64,000 nucleotides of DNA from a virus. Of the stretch, positions 8,147 through 15,736 are shown in pieces. The notes beneath the pieces were generated by a model. That model ran no database searches and was not told the DNA's origin. It saw only the letters and a program-made list of their open reading frames with translations. The translations under genes and the position numbers were made by a program. Positions within the stretch are counted from its first letter, which is position 1, and every line of letters begins with the position of its first letter. The DNA lies in IMG/VR virus record IMGVR_UViG_3300007735_000804, positions 1 through 64,000 of that record, one strand, 5' to 3'.

Positions 8147-8176
8147 ATTATATCACCCGATGGATGGTGCAGTCAA
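8147..8176 (-). promoter_or_regulatory. Sigma70-like promoter TTGACT-N18-TATAAT over the psbA stop
   Basis: The -35 lies in the last psbA codons and the -10 directly follows the stop codon. Transcription would start at the edge of the terminator stem. It may be fortuitous, but both hexamers are near consensus. Confidence 0.35.
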
Positions 8177-9439
8177 GGCAACCGAAGTTGTTTGAGCAGC
8201 AGCAAGGTCAAGTGGGAAGTTGTGAGCATTCCTTCTGTTTTAACCTCTGTCGCCAGAGGGAGCGGACTATATCATCACTTATAAGAGTGTCGGACGCTAG
8301 TGGCGTATTACGGATGAAGCGTCATCCACCGCCTAGTCTCTGAACCTTCCTTACACGCTTGCAAGGCTTGGATGCTGATTGTCTACAAGAGAGTTCCAGC
8401 AATTCATCCGATTTAACGAGCGCCATGCAGACACAAAACGCTCATGCATTACCTCAATCCCTAAATTAGCAGAATTCAATACATCTGCCCAAGTTTTAAT
8501 AACACGGTTTTGACTATCAGTAATGCTTTGAACAAAGTTAAATCCATTGAGATTATAACTCATAGTAGCAATACCTAAAGAAGTAAACCAAATTCCAACT
8601 ACAGGAAGTGCTGCTAGGAAAAAGTGCAGTGAACGGGAATTATTAAATGATGCGTATTGAAAAATCAATCGACCGAAATACCCGTGAGCAGCAACAATAT
8701 TATAGGTTTCCTCTTCTTGACCAAACTTGTATCCATAGTTTTGTGATTCAGATTCAGTCGTTTCACGAATGAGTGAAGAAGTAACCAAAGAACCGTGCAT
8801 TGCTCCAGCAAATGCACCACCAAAAACACCTGCAACTCCCATCATATGAAAAGGATGCATAAGGATATTGTGTTCTGCTTGGAATACAAGCATAAAGTTA
8901 AAAGTTCCAGAAATACCGAGAGGCATACCATCACTAAAACTTCCTTGTCCAATTGGATAGAGAAGAAATACCGCAGTTGCAGCAATAGCAGGAGCAGAAT
9001 AAGCAACAAAAATCCAAGGACGCATACCAAGACGATAAGAGAGTTCCCACTCTCGCATAGCATACATCCAAATACCAATCAGGAAGTGAAAAACAATTAG
9101 TTGATATTCACCACCATTATATGCCCATTCTTCTAAGGATTGTGCTTCCCAGATTGGGTAAAAGTGCAGTCCAATTGCATTGGACGAAGGAACAACAGCA
9201 CCAGAAATGATGTTGTTTCCCCACATAAGAGAACCAGCAACGGGTTCCCTAATACCGTCAATGTCTGTTGGGGGTGCTGCAATAAAAGCAAGAATAAAGC
9301 AAGCAGTAGCAGCAATAAGACACGGAATCATAATAGTTCCCGACCACCCCACATAAAGTCGGTTGTCGGTAGAAGTAACCCACTGGCAAAAAGATTCCCA
9401 AGGGTTAGTAGAATTGCGTTGTGCAATAGAAGCAGTCAT
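8153..9439 (-). CDS. psbA: Photosystem II D1 protein, interrupted by a group I intron
   Basis: Two exons, 9439-8438 (334 codons) and 8230-8153 (25 codons plus stop), encode a 359-residue D1. The start is [18 protein letters not shown]; an in-frame upstream ATG at 9541 would add an unrelated 34 residues. D1 landmarks are present: SDG (D170), QAEHN (E189, H198), MHPFH (H215) and the QB loop SFNNSRS. Mn-cluster ligands H332 and E333 end the first exon (VMHER). H337, D342 and A344 are in the second exon ([10 protein letters not shown]). Phage D1 replaces damaged host D1 in thylakoid photosystem II during infection. Substitutions such as YVGWSG (usually YVGWFG) are unusual. The promoter carries overlapping early and late elements. 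Confidence 0.95.
8231..8437 (-). other. Group I self-splicing intron in psbA (207 nt, no ORF)
   Basis: Removal joins codons 334 and 335 exactly. Exon 1 ends in U. The intron starts UUUGUGUC and ends AGAAGG. P1 can form between exon GAGCGU and intron GCGCUC, with the required terminal U-G wobble at the splice site. The conserved core elements are readable in order: P (AAUUGCUGGAA), Q (AAUCAGCAUCCAAGCC), R (GUUCAGAGACUA) and S (GAUAUAGUCC). Without splicing the frame would run 31 codons into the intron and lose three Mn ligands. The short length without an internal nuclease gene, plus a free-standing nuclease downstream, resembles the S-PM2 arrangement. Confidence 0.95.
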
Positions 9440-9604
9440 TTTCGTTAAAGGGTAAGTAAAAGTCCAGGGGGAACTGGATAGTACGTTATTCCCCACAGCA
9501 CCCTCCACTGTGGGCATGAGAGACGTTTTTATACTCCCCATAGGTCTCGGTTAGTGGGAGTCACAGTGTTGCGAAATGTTTTAATTTCGTAACATTTGTT
9601 TACC

Positions 9605-9638
9605 TATTTATCATACTACTGTTTCCCGTCCGTGTCAA
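9605..9638 (-). promoter_or_regulatory. Overlapping early and late promoters of psbA
   Basis: TTGACA (9633-9638), 17-nt spacer, TATGAT (9610-9615). The late element GATAAATA (9605-9612) shares bases with the -10. A leader of about 165 nt separates them from the psbA ATG. Confidence 0.7.
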
Positions 9639-9799
9639 GCCCCGTATTCTTCCAGTTTGTCCAGGACTTTGTTGAGATACTGGTGTGCCAACCATTTTGG
9701 ATCATATCCAGATTTATTCATCCACTCCTTATCCAAATCTCTTTTAATTTTGAGGATCTCACATTTTATGATGTCCTTTGTCAATTGTCCTCTTGGCAT
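9635..9799 (-). CDS. Conserved small cyanophage protein, 54 residues
   Basis: Reads MPRGQLTKDIIKCEILKIKR and ends LNKVLDKLEEYGA, with DPKWLAHQYLN before the end. It is a charged, all-helical protein of a type common in cyanophages. It lies between the hli terminator and the psbA promoter, whose -35 overlaps its stop codon. Function unknown. Confidence 0.75.
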   Translation of the reverse strand: MPRGQLTKDIIKCEILKIKRDLDKEWMNKSGYDPKWLAHQYLNKVLDKLEEYGA

Positions 9800-9807
9800 A
9801 TACAAAA

Positions 9808-9846
9808 AAAAACTCTGCCCCTTATTTAGAGCAGAGTTTATTATTA
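9808..9846 (-). terminator. Intrinsic terminator after the hli operon, with late-promoter-like loop
   Basis: Stem AAACTCTGC/GCAGAGTTT followed by nine T. The loop contains CTAAATAAG, close to a late promoter, and the 54-residue gene follows. Confidence 0.8.
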
Positions 9847-9858
9847 TGTAGAATTATT

Positions 9859-9966
9859 TCACCAAACACCGGGAATAATTTGTCCAGTCAGGGCATAAGA
9901 TCCCATTGCGGCAACGATTCCGATCATTGCGAACCAACCATTAATGCGTTCTGCACGTTCGTTCAT
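9859..9966 (-). CDS. hli: High-light-inducible protein, minimal form (35 residues)
   Basis: Reads MNERAERINGWFAMIGIVAA, then MGSYALTGQIIPGVW. It has the Hli/LHC signature ExxNGxxAMxG with the chlorophyll-ligand Glu and Asn, on a single membrane helix, and little else. A good Shine-Dalgarno (AAGGAG) precedes the ATG. Hli proteins bind chlorophyll in thylakoids and quench excess energy, protecting photosystem II during infection. It is the last gene of a compact five-gene operon that starts with a second hli. Confidence 0.95.
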   Translation of the reverse strand: MNERAERINGWFAMIGIVAAMGSYALTGQIIPGVW

Positions 9967-9978
9967 TGTTTTTCTCCT

Positions 9979-10164
9979 TTATTTTACATTAGAATAGATT
10001 GAAGTTTCACCATAATCACGGTGAATTTTATAACCAACAACTGCACCCTTCGTGTTCATCAGGGCAGGCATAAAAACAATTGTGAAGAACACTGCTGGTG
10101 CTCCAATAAAGAGAGCAGCAACGATCACATAATAAGTCAGAATTTCAATTAGAGAGTGTTCCAT
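9979..10164 (-). CDS. Small membrane protein in the hli operon, 61 residues
   Basis: Starts at MEHSLIEILTYYVIVAALFI (ATG 10164), followed by GAPAVFFTIVFM: one long or two short membrane helices, then a basic tail. The core LFIGAPAVFFTIVF loosely recalls the single helix of PsbM, but similarity over so few hydrophobic residues proves nothing. It overlaps the upstream gene by 20 bp and is 12 bp before the minimal hli, so a thylakoid location is plausible. Confidence 0.7.
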   Translation of the reverse strand: MEHSLIEILTYYVIVAALFIGAPAVFFTIVFMPALMNTKGAVVGYKIHRDYGETSIYSNVK

Positions 10165-10423
10165 TGTAAGGGTGTTGTTGTTTAAGTTCAGGATTTGGTT
10201 GTGAAGGAACAACTGGGTTCCTTGATTTATTTTTGATGACGATGAAGGCATCGTTTTGATAGGATATAGTTCCAAATGGTTTTGCCCATTTTGGATTTGC
10301 ATCTGGATGAGTTGCAGTTCCTGTGACTGCTACACCACCGATTTCAACAGAGATGTCATCATTAGCATCCCATCCGAGTTCTTGTAGGGCAAGAGCAAAT
10401 TGCCCAAGCATCGCAGCGGTCAT
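10145..10423 (-). CDS. Hypothetical protein in the hli operon, 92 residues
   Basis: Starts MTAAMLGQFALALQELGW, then a beta-rich stretch (VEIGGVAVTGTATHPDANP) and a polar tail. Its ATG overlaps the stop of the 28-residue gene (TGATG). No Cys, no membrane helix and no recognised motif. Confidence 0.65.
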   Translation of the reverse strand: MTAAMLGQFALALQELGWDANDDISVEIGGVAVTGTATHPDANPKWAKPFGTISYQNDAFIVIKNKSRNPVVPSQPNPELKQQHPYNGTLSN

Positions 10424-10509
10424 CAGTATGTTTCTGAAAGTTGCTCAATAGCATAACCCAAAATTACGAAAAATGCAATAGTGGTTACTGTCCAGAGTGC
10501 TTCAGTCAT
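10423..10509 (-). CDS. Tiny single-helix membrane protein, 28 residues
   Basis: Reads MTEALWTVTTIAFFVILGYA, then IEQLSETY. Coupled at both ends by TGATG overlaps, to the 69-residue Hli upstream and the 92-residue gene downstream. The size and single helix match low-molecular-weight subunits of photosystems or cytochrome b6f, but no specific subunit is recognisable. Confidence 0.65.
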   Translation of the reverse strand: MTEALWTVTTIAFFVILGYAIEQLSETY

Positions 10510-10718
10510 CAGAAGATTCCGAAGAAGAGTTTGCCAGTGAGAGCATAAGAAACAGCACCAGCAACAATGCCGACCATCGCCCAGCGTCCATTCATTTTCT
10601 CCGCTTTTTCTGCATAAGGTTCAAACCCATAACGCTCAATATCTTCTTTAGACATCCACATCGTAGGTTCTTTGGCAAACATATTCATTTGCCCGCGATC
10701 ATTAGTTGTTACAGTCAT
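10509..10718 (-). CDS. hli: High-light-inducible protein (69 residues)
   Basis: The start chosen is MTVTTNDRGQMNMF. The N-terminal half is polar (MSKEDIERYGFEPYAEK). The C-terminal half holds the Hli motif EKMNGRWAMVGIVAG and a membrane helix ending YALTGKLFFGIF. First gene of the operon, 28 nt after a consensus sigma70 -10 and preceded by the glycan-cassette terminator. It probably protects photosystem II along with the phage D1 and the second, shorter Hli. Confidence 0.95.
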   Translation of the reverse strand: MTVTTNDRGQMNMFAKEPTMWMSKEDIERYGFEPYAEKAEKMNGRWAMVGIVAGAVSYALTGKLFFGIF

Positions 10719-10745
10719 TGTACATTCGTTAAGAATTGTTACACA

Positions 10746-10782
10746 ATTATATAGTAAAAATAAAGGGGCGTCAAGCCCCTTT
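10746..10782 (-). promoter_or_regulatory. Terminator with embedded early promoter, ahead of hli
   Basis: Hairpin AAGGGGC-TTGAC-GCCCCTT plus T-rich tail terminates the glycan cassette. The loop supplies the -35 (TTGACG, 10769-10774). With a 17-nt spacer it faces a perfect TATAAT (10746-10751). Confidence 0.85.
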
Positions 10783-10813
10783 TGTTCGGATATCGTAACT
10801 TGAGTACAAATAC

Positions 10814-11596
10814 TCATCCACCAGGATTGCTAATACGATTTAAATAGGGATCATAGGTCATTAAATCAGAAATTTGCATATCACATCCTTGAGTTTGCCA
10901 AAAATTAATCAGTGCATCATGACTTCCTTTATGATAAATATCAATATGCTCTGGATGAATAGCAGAACCCAAATCGAGACGATATAAGAATAAAGGAATT
11001 GAATATGTTTTACCAGATCCAAAAATAGTATCTTCTGAAACTGCCCTAGGTTTTACACCATTATCAAGTTTGAATTTATTACCGCGAATATGATTCTTGA
11101 TAATCTTTGCTGCGTGGTGACGTGTAATCAGATAAGCTGCCGCAGAGAAATCATTAATAAAATAATGGTGTAAGCGAACATGAATATTACCAGTACAAAT
11201 CGTAGTTAACTGCACACAGTCCCAATCATGAGGTAACTTTGATACAAAATCCTTCCAAGTAAAGTTCCAATATCTGGTAGGTTCTAAAGCAATGTCATCT
11301 TCAAAAATAAGAATATATTCGGCATCAGTATTCTCATAAAAATATTTAATTGCTTTCAAATGGGACATGCAGCATCCAATTTCATTTTGAGACATGTTAT
11401 CAGGAGCACGTCCAATTAAGAACTCACATACATCATCAGTTCTTCCATCAAAACCAGAAATTCTTAAATGATTTTCAATTCCCCAATAAGTAAATTGATC
11501 CTCCATATACTGACGACGATGATCATCAGCATCAAGATTCAACCATAAAATTTGTGGTAAACCATTTAATTTGTATAATGACTTATTTATGTCCAC
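10814..11596 (-). CDS. Glycosyltransferase family 25 (LPS-type)
   Basis: Protein of 260 residues. GT25 features: LPQILWLNLDADDHRRQYME at the start, the conserved SQNEIGCCMSHLKA segment near 85-100, and the metal-binding EDD of LIFEDDIALEP near 120. Members add Gal or Glc to LPS cores. It overlaps the upstream GT4 gene by 14 bp and is the last gene of the glycan cassette before the terminator. The acceptor is unknown. Confidence 0.85.
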   Translation of the reverse strand: MDINKSLYKLNGLPQILWLNLDADDHRRQYMEDQFTYWGIENHLRISGFDGRTDDVCEFLIGRAPDNMSQNEIGCCMSHLKAIKYFYENTDAEYILIFEDDIALEPTRYWNFTWKDFVSKLPHDWDCVQLTTICTGNIHVRLHHYFINDFSAAAYLITRHHAAKIIKNHIRGNKFKLDNGVKPRAVSEDTIFGSGKTYSIPLFLYRLDLGSAIHPEHIDIYHKGSHDALINFWQTQGCDMQISDLMTYDPYLNRISNPGG

Positions 11597-12530
11597 GAAT
11601 CAGATTCTCCATAAACGGTAAATGATATTTTTGTAAAGTTGTATCCCAAGAAAATTGTTTAGAATATTCTACAATATTTTTTCTATTTTTTAAAGATACC
11701 TCTCTATTTTCTTTTATCTTTTCCCCTATAAAATTTATATCATTTATTTTATCTTCTGGTATTACAGTAATATATTCTTTACTTGTATCTAGATTTGCCG
11801 TTGCCCACTCCGAAATAACTAAACCCAATCCAGCAGATAAAGCTTCCATGCATACAAGAGCATGTGCTTCACCATCACTTAAAAGAACAAGGTTTGCAAA
11901 ATGCGTTAGATTATTATATAAGTCTTTCTTACTCCATTCGCCAAGATAATTTTTACTAGTGTCAAATCTACCATCTTCAATATTTCCAGCATAGTATAAT
12001 GAAGATATCTCCTGGAACATATATTGCCGTTTTCTATCCACAACTTTAGCAAGATAAAGGCTTTTATCAGAGTGCTCTGGGGTGTCAGTCACTTTAAAAT
12101 TTTCTGCATTTACCCCATTAGGTGTTACAAATATTTTTTCTTTTGGAATACCAAGATTTGAATACAATGTTGCAATCTCTTGAGATAATGCAAAAATATT
12201 AGGTTGAATCATTGGAAAGTAAGCAAGTTTTTGCCAATACCCTCCAATCAATTGAGGTCTACCCAAGTATCCATAATGAGTAGTAATTGCTGTTGGAAAT
12301 CTTAAGTGAGGATAAAGAACAACATAATCATCATACTGAATGTGTACAAAGTCTGGATTGAATGCATTAATCTCTTTCAATGCTTCATTAAGATCTGTTG
12401 TATTAACAATCTGAACATCATGTCCCATTTGCTTGTATGAAAGATTCATCTCCCATACAAGAATTTCAACTGCACCCCATCCTGTTGGAGGAATAGGGGA
12501 TAAACCAGGTCCAACTAATGTAATTTTCAT
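11583..12530 (-). CDS. Glycosyltransferase family 4-like, copy 1
   Basis: Protein of 315 residues with a GT-B layout: MKITLVGPGLSPIPPTGWG at the N-terminal nucleotide-fold start, VTPNGVNAENF in the middle, and a donor-site segment (ALVCMEALSAGLGLVISEWA) near 225-245. It shares the GxGLxxIPxxGWGAVEIL opening and the NYLGEW segment with the upstream gene, so the two are tandem duplicates. They probably retain the same donor type, transferring successive sugars. Four-bp overlap with its neighbour. Confidence 0.85.
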   Translation of the reverse strand: MKITLVGPGLSPIPPTGWGAVEILVWEMNLSYKQMGHDVQIVNTTDLNEALKEINAFNPDFVHIQYDDYVVLYPHLRFPTAITTHYGYLGRPQLIGGYWQKLAYFPMIQPNIFALSQEIATLYSNLGIPKEKIFVTPNGVNAENFKVTDTPEHSDKSLYLAKVVDRKRQYMFQEISSLYYAGNIEDGRFDTSKNYLGEWSKKDLYNNLTHFANLVLLSDGEAHALVCMEALSAGLGLVISEWATANLDTSKEYITVIPEDKINDINFIGEKIKENREVSLKNRKNIVEYSKQFSWDTTLQKYHLPFMENLIRGHK

Positions 12531-13489
12531 GTCAACTCTGTGATATTTTTTTCATAAAGTTTAACCAAACTTTCCCAAGAGAAGGTATTGGCGGCATAAT
12601 CTCTGATATCTTTTCTCATTTCAATAGATATTTTTCTATTTTCATCAATTGCTTTCGAAACATAATCAATGTCACTCCAATGCTCATCATCAATAATAGT
12701 GACATATGGTTCATTAGGAAGTTCATGTGCAGCCCACTTTGATGATACAACTCCAAGACCTGCCATCATACCTTCTTTAATGCAAAGAGGTGTTCCATTC
12801 TCACCATCAGATAAAAGAACTATATTTGCATAATCAGTTAGATGATCTAATTTGTATTGATGTTCCCATTCACCAAGATAATTTTTATTAGGATCAAATG
12901 GTGTAGTGTTTGTATACTTACCCACAAAATCTAGTGTATCAATCTGCTGATAAAGATACTGCCTTTTTCTTAATTCAATTTTAGCAAGATAAAGCGATCT
13001 ATTTGGTTTTATGCAAATATTTTTAAATGCGATTTCTTTATGATTTGCACCGTTTTGACAAATCCTTAATTTACTTTCGTCTGCCCCAGCATTCTTAAAT
13101 GCATTGTAATCTTTTTGAGAAATACAAAAATTATAGTATGTTTTATTTTTTGCTAGAAAATCAAAAACTGGTTTATAACCATACCGATTATGAATCTCTG
13201 GACGTTCAATATACGCATGATGACTACTGATTGCAATCTTTGCATTAGGTTGCAATTCTTTAATCCTATCCAGAATCTGATAGAACATATCATAATGAAG
13301 ATGAATGAAATCATATTGATCACTTACAAAATAATCAATAATTTCTTCAATATCGGGGGTGTTAATAATTACTCCCTCATGACCTAACTCACCCAATTCT
13401 TTTGCATACTCCCAGATTAAAATTTCAACTGCCCCCCAACCATTGGTTGGGATCTCCATAAGTCCTGGACCAATAAGTGCTATCTTCAT
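12527..13489 (-). CDS. Glycosyltransferase family 4-like, copy 2
   Basis: Protein of 320 residues starting at ATG 13489, which overlaps the upstream stop (TGATG). It opens MKIALIGPGLMEIPTNGWGA, has CQNGANHKEIAF in the middle and a donor-site region GTPLCIKEGMMAGLGVVSSK. Clearly paralogous to the next gene downstream; both have the NYLGEW block and LADYANIVLLSDGE-like stretches. It is cytoplasmic or membrane-peripheral and uses an unidentified nucleotide sugar. Confidence 0.85.
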   Translation of the reverse strand: MKIALIGPGLMEIPTNGWGAVEILIWEYAKELGELGHEGVIINTPDIEEIIDYFVSDQYDFIHLHYDMFYQILDRIKELQPNAKIAISSHHAYIERPEIHNRYGYKPVFDFLAKNKTYYNFCISQKDYNAFKNAGADESKLRICQNGANHKEIAFKNICIKPNRSLYLAKIELRKRQYLYQQIDTLDFVGKYTNTTPFDPNKNYLGEWEHQYKLDHLTDYANIVLLSDGENGTPLCIKEGMMAGLGVVSSKWAAHELPNEPYVTIIDDEHWSDIDYVSKAIDENRKISIEMRKDIRDYAANTFSWESLVKLYEKNITELT

Positions 13490-14211
13490 CAATAAAGCTC
13501 CTTATACGCATGTACTAAAGTAAATTCAGAATTTCTAAAATCTGGTGTCTTCCAGGTTTCAGTTAAATTTGTGTTGATCGTATACTCTTTACCACAAACA
13601 AAATAAGCAATCTGCATATAGAGATCTAGCCACCCAAATCTATGATCCATAGTATTTAAAATCAAATCAAAATCATCATCAATAAAATCATAAATTTTAT
13701 GATAGTTGTTCAAGAATGTTTCAATATTAAAGATACTGCCGCCGCCAGCACCATACCAATCAACATTAGGTTGAGCACCGTACTTTGTTTTAATGTGATC
13801 TAACAATGCTGGAGAAATCTTATTGCCTGGAACATCAAAACCAGCACATTCCCATATTGGATCAATTTTAACTTCACCTTGAGTAAGTACATCATCCTCC
13901 ATCATGATCATATGAGTGCCATCATTATTAGCAACATGCTTTGCAGCTTCTCTAAAATGATGCAACCAATGAAGTGATTCATCTTTTGTAAAACCATATA
14001 CCCCAGAAGGATCACCCCAATTCCTTCTGCCAATTCTCATATAGGAGTGTACATAGTTGCAGTTATATTTTTCAGCAAGATCCGAATAATCGACTCCACC
14101 ATCACAAATAATTGTGTATGGATTATTTGGATAATACTTGCGAAATTCTTGAAGGACAAATTCTGTTGCTCTTTTATTTTGAAAAACAGTATGAAAACAT
14201 CCGAAAGTCAT
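13489..14211 (-). CDS. Glycosyltransferase, GT-A type
   Basis: Protein of 240 residues: MTFGCFHTVFQNKRATEFVL then PYTIICDGGVDYSDLAEKYN, a nucleotide-binding start typical of GT-A enzymes, and a metal-binding MMEDDVLTQGE near residue 100. A Gly-rich loop (YGAGGGSIFN) and a late Asp-rich stretch (FIDDDFDLI) follow. The family is not identifiable by eye. It is part of the continuous glycan operon, 3 bp from its upstream neighbour. Confidence 0.7.
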   Translation of the reverse strand: MTFGCFHTVFQNKRATEFVLQEFRKYYPNNPYTIICDGGVDYSDLAEKYNCNYVHSYMRIGRRNWGDPSGVYGFTKDESLHWLHHFREAAKHVANNDGTHMIMMEDDVLTQGEVKIDPIWECAGFDVPGNKISPALLDHIKTKYGAQPNVDWYGAGGGSIFNIETFLNNYHKIYDFIDDDFDLILNTMDHRFGWLDLYMQIAYFVCGKEYTINTNLTETWKTPDFRNSEFTLVHAYKELY

Positions 14212-14213
14212 TT

Positions 14214-14984
14214 TTAATTTCCTTTTCTATAGTAGGGTTCAATGTCATCTCTATACAACCAAAACCAATGTGGTTCACCTGGAGGTGTTGGTTGAACATC
14301 AGGGATCATTCCTTTATGGTCATAACTAAAAGGTCCATTATAAAAACTAAACGATTTAGGATTATTCATCCCTACCCATTTTTCAAAATTCATTCTTGAG
14401 ATTGGACCAAAATCTCTAGAATCTTGTGGAAAAGCATCATTAATTGGATGGTGTAAAGTTCTAATATAAGAAGCATTAGACCACCAAAAATTACCACTCA
14501 TATGTGGCCATGGATCAATACAATAGTTTACACCAGAAACATCATGTGAGTCAAGCTTATTTACAGCATCTTTCCAATTATCAATGACACCCCATTCCAT
14601 AAAGTGTCTCCAACTATTAATTGCCCTAAACTTTCTATCAGAATAGTGATCTCTTGCACCAGCAAGATGACTCATACCTTTGGTATGAAAATAAAGAACT
14701 TTAATATTTGGATTATATGTACATTCTTCATAGAGATGTTTTAGAGTAAATCCTTCATATTGATCGTCAGTATTAGATACTTCTAAAACTCTTACCCAAT
14801 CATAAAGAGAAACAAACTCTGCAATTCTCGATCCTTGCTCACCGTTGATTGCACAATAAAATCTTGCTTCATCTAAAATCCCAGATCGATAAACACGTTT
14901 GAGTTGTTCGTCAACCATTAACTTCCAAAGATCAGTATTTGATGGACTCCAAATATGATAATAAATTGATAGATTCTTATCCAT
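14214..14984 (-). CDS. Glycan-assembly protein, glycosyltransferase-like
   Basis: Protein of 256 residues starting at MDKNLSIYYHIW. Features: KVLYFHTKGMSHLAGARDH near 100, HDVSGVNYCIDPWPH near 150 and MSGNFWWSNASYIRTLHH near 165-180. Such segments occur in uncharacterised glycosyltransferases of capsule and rhamnan clusters. No classical DXD is obvious. The ATG lies 2 bp after the stop of the GT6 gene. Confidence 0.6.
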   Translation of the reverse strand: MDKNLSIYYHIWSPSNTDLWKLMVDEQLKRVYRSGILDEARFYCAINGEQGSRIAEFVSLYDWVRVLEVSNTDDQYEGFTLKHLYEECTYNPNIKVLYFHTKGMSHLAGARDHYSDRKFRAINSWRHFMEWGVIDNWKDAVNKLDSHDVSGVNYCIDPWPHMSGNFWWSNASYIRTLHHPINDAFPQDSRDFGPISRMNFEKWVGMNNPKSFSFYNGPFSYDHKGMIPDVQPTPPGEPHWFWLYRDDIEPYYRKGN

Positions 14985-14986
14985 AA

Positions 14987-15727
14987 TTACCACTCTGGAT
15001 TTTCATGATACTGCTTATTGTCTTTAGATACATGGACAATTTTCTTTTCAAAATTACAAAATCTTTCAAATGATTCTGGAAATGCAAACTCTGGACCAAG
15101 AGTGACCACTTCACTTTTATTTAAAATATAAAACTTATTAATGTAACTTTCTTCATAAAATCTAGCAGTTACATTTTTTGACAGATCATCTTTAGTCCAA
15201 GAATCAATCTGACGCATCATATCAAATACATAGGGAACTTTGCCACCCCACAAACAAGTTTGCCAATACATTGATAGATCCATTCCAGGTTCAACACAAG
15301 CATTCGATTTTTGATTAGTATCAAAACAACCAGGAAGTCTATCATGAGGTGGCATCCTTAAGTAATGACATGGGTGATGAACACCAAGATATTTTTTACT
15401 ATCATCATTACCAAAAAATTCTTCAAATGTAACTTTATCATGTACAATCATGTCAGCATCAATCGTTACTAACCAATCACAATCCTCACAATCTTTTTCA
15501 ATCTCCAGCAATTTTTCAAATGTTTTAAAAAATGTATCTGGAAACCCATAATGCGGAATGTTTACTACTTTAATATTTTCAGGAATTTCTCCCTCAAACT
15601 CACCATCAGTAAAAACAAAATACTTTTTATCTACATTTGGCATGAAGTTTTCTTCAATAGAATCATACCAATCTGAAAAAAAATTTAAATATTTTTGTGT
15701 TCCCCAAAAAGTTATTGCAATAGTCAT
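14987..15727 (-). CDS. Family 6 glycosyltransferase (ABO / alpha-1,3-Gal type)
   Basis: Protein of 246 residues that matches the GT6 fold line by line: KKYFVFTDGEFEGEIP, VVNIPHYGFPDTFFKTFEKL, metal-binding TIDADMIV (DXD intact), CLWGGK, and ARFYEESYINKFYILN followed by LGPEFAFPE. The last block corresponds to the WHDESHLNKY catalytic segment of vertebrate enzymes. GT6 enzymes make alpha-1,3 Gal or GalNAc linkages as in blood-group antigens. The family is rare in phages; one cyanophage example has been reported. Acceptor and donor here are unknown. Confidence 0.8.
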   Translation of the reverse strand: MTIAITFWGTQKYLNFFSDWYDSIEENFMPNVDKKYFVFTDGEFEGEIPENIKVVNIPHYGFPDTFFKTFEKLLEIEKDCEDCDWLVTIDADMIVHDKVTFEEFFGNDDSKKYLGVHHPCHYLRMPPHDRLPGCFDTNQKSNACVEPGMDLSMYWQTCLWGGKVPYVFDMMRQIDSWTKDDLSKNVTARFYEESYINKFYILNKSEVVTLGPEFAFPESFERFCNFEKKIVHVSKDNKQYHENPEW

Positions 15728-15736
15728 TAATAAACC

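Noticed and set aside
8351-8437. Open frame continuing from psbA exon 1 to a stop at 8351 (a D1 with a novel C-terminus)
   Set aside because: The true D1 C-terminus is encoded at 8153-8230, and the sequence between has group I intron pairing and core elements.
9440-9541. N-terminal 34-residue extension of D1
   Set aside because: Unlike any D1; the conserved start MTAS... follows. The region is the psbA leader.
9979-10164. PsbM homologue
   Set aside because: Only a dozen hydrophobic residues are alike; the protein is nearly twice the length of PsbM.
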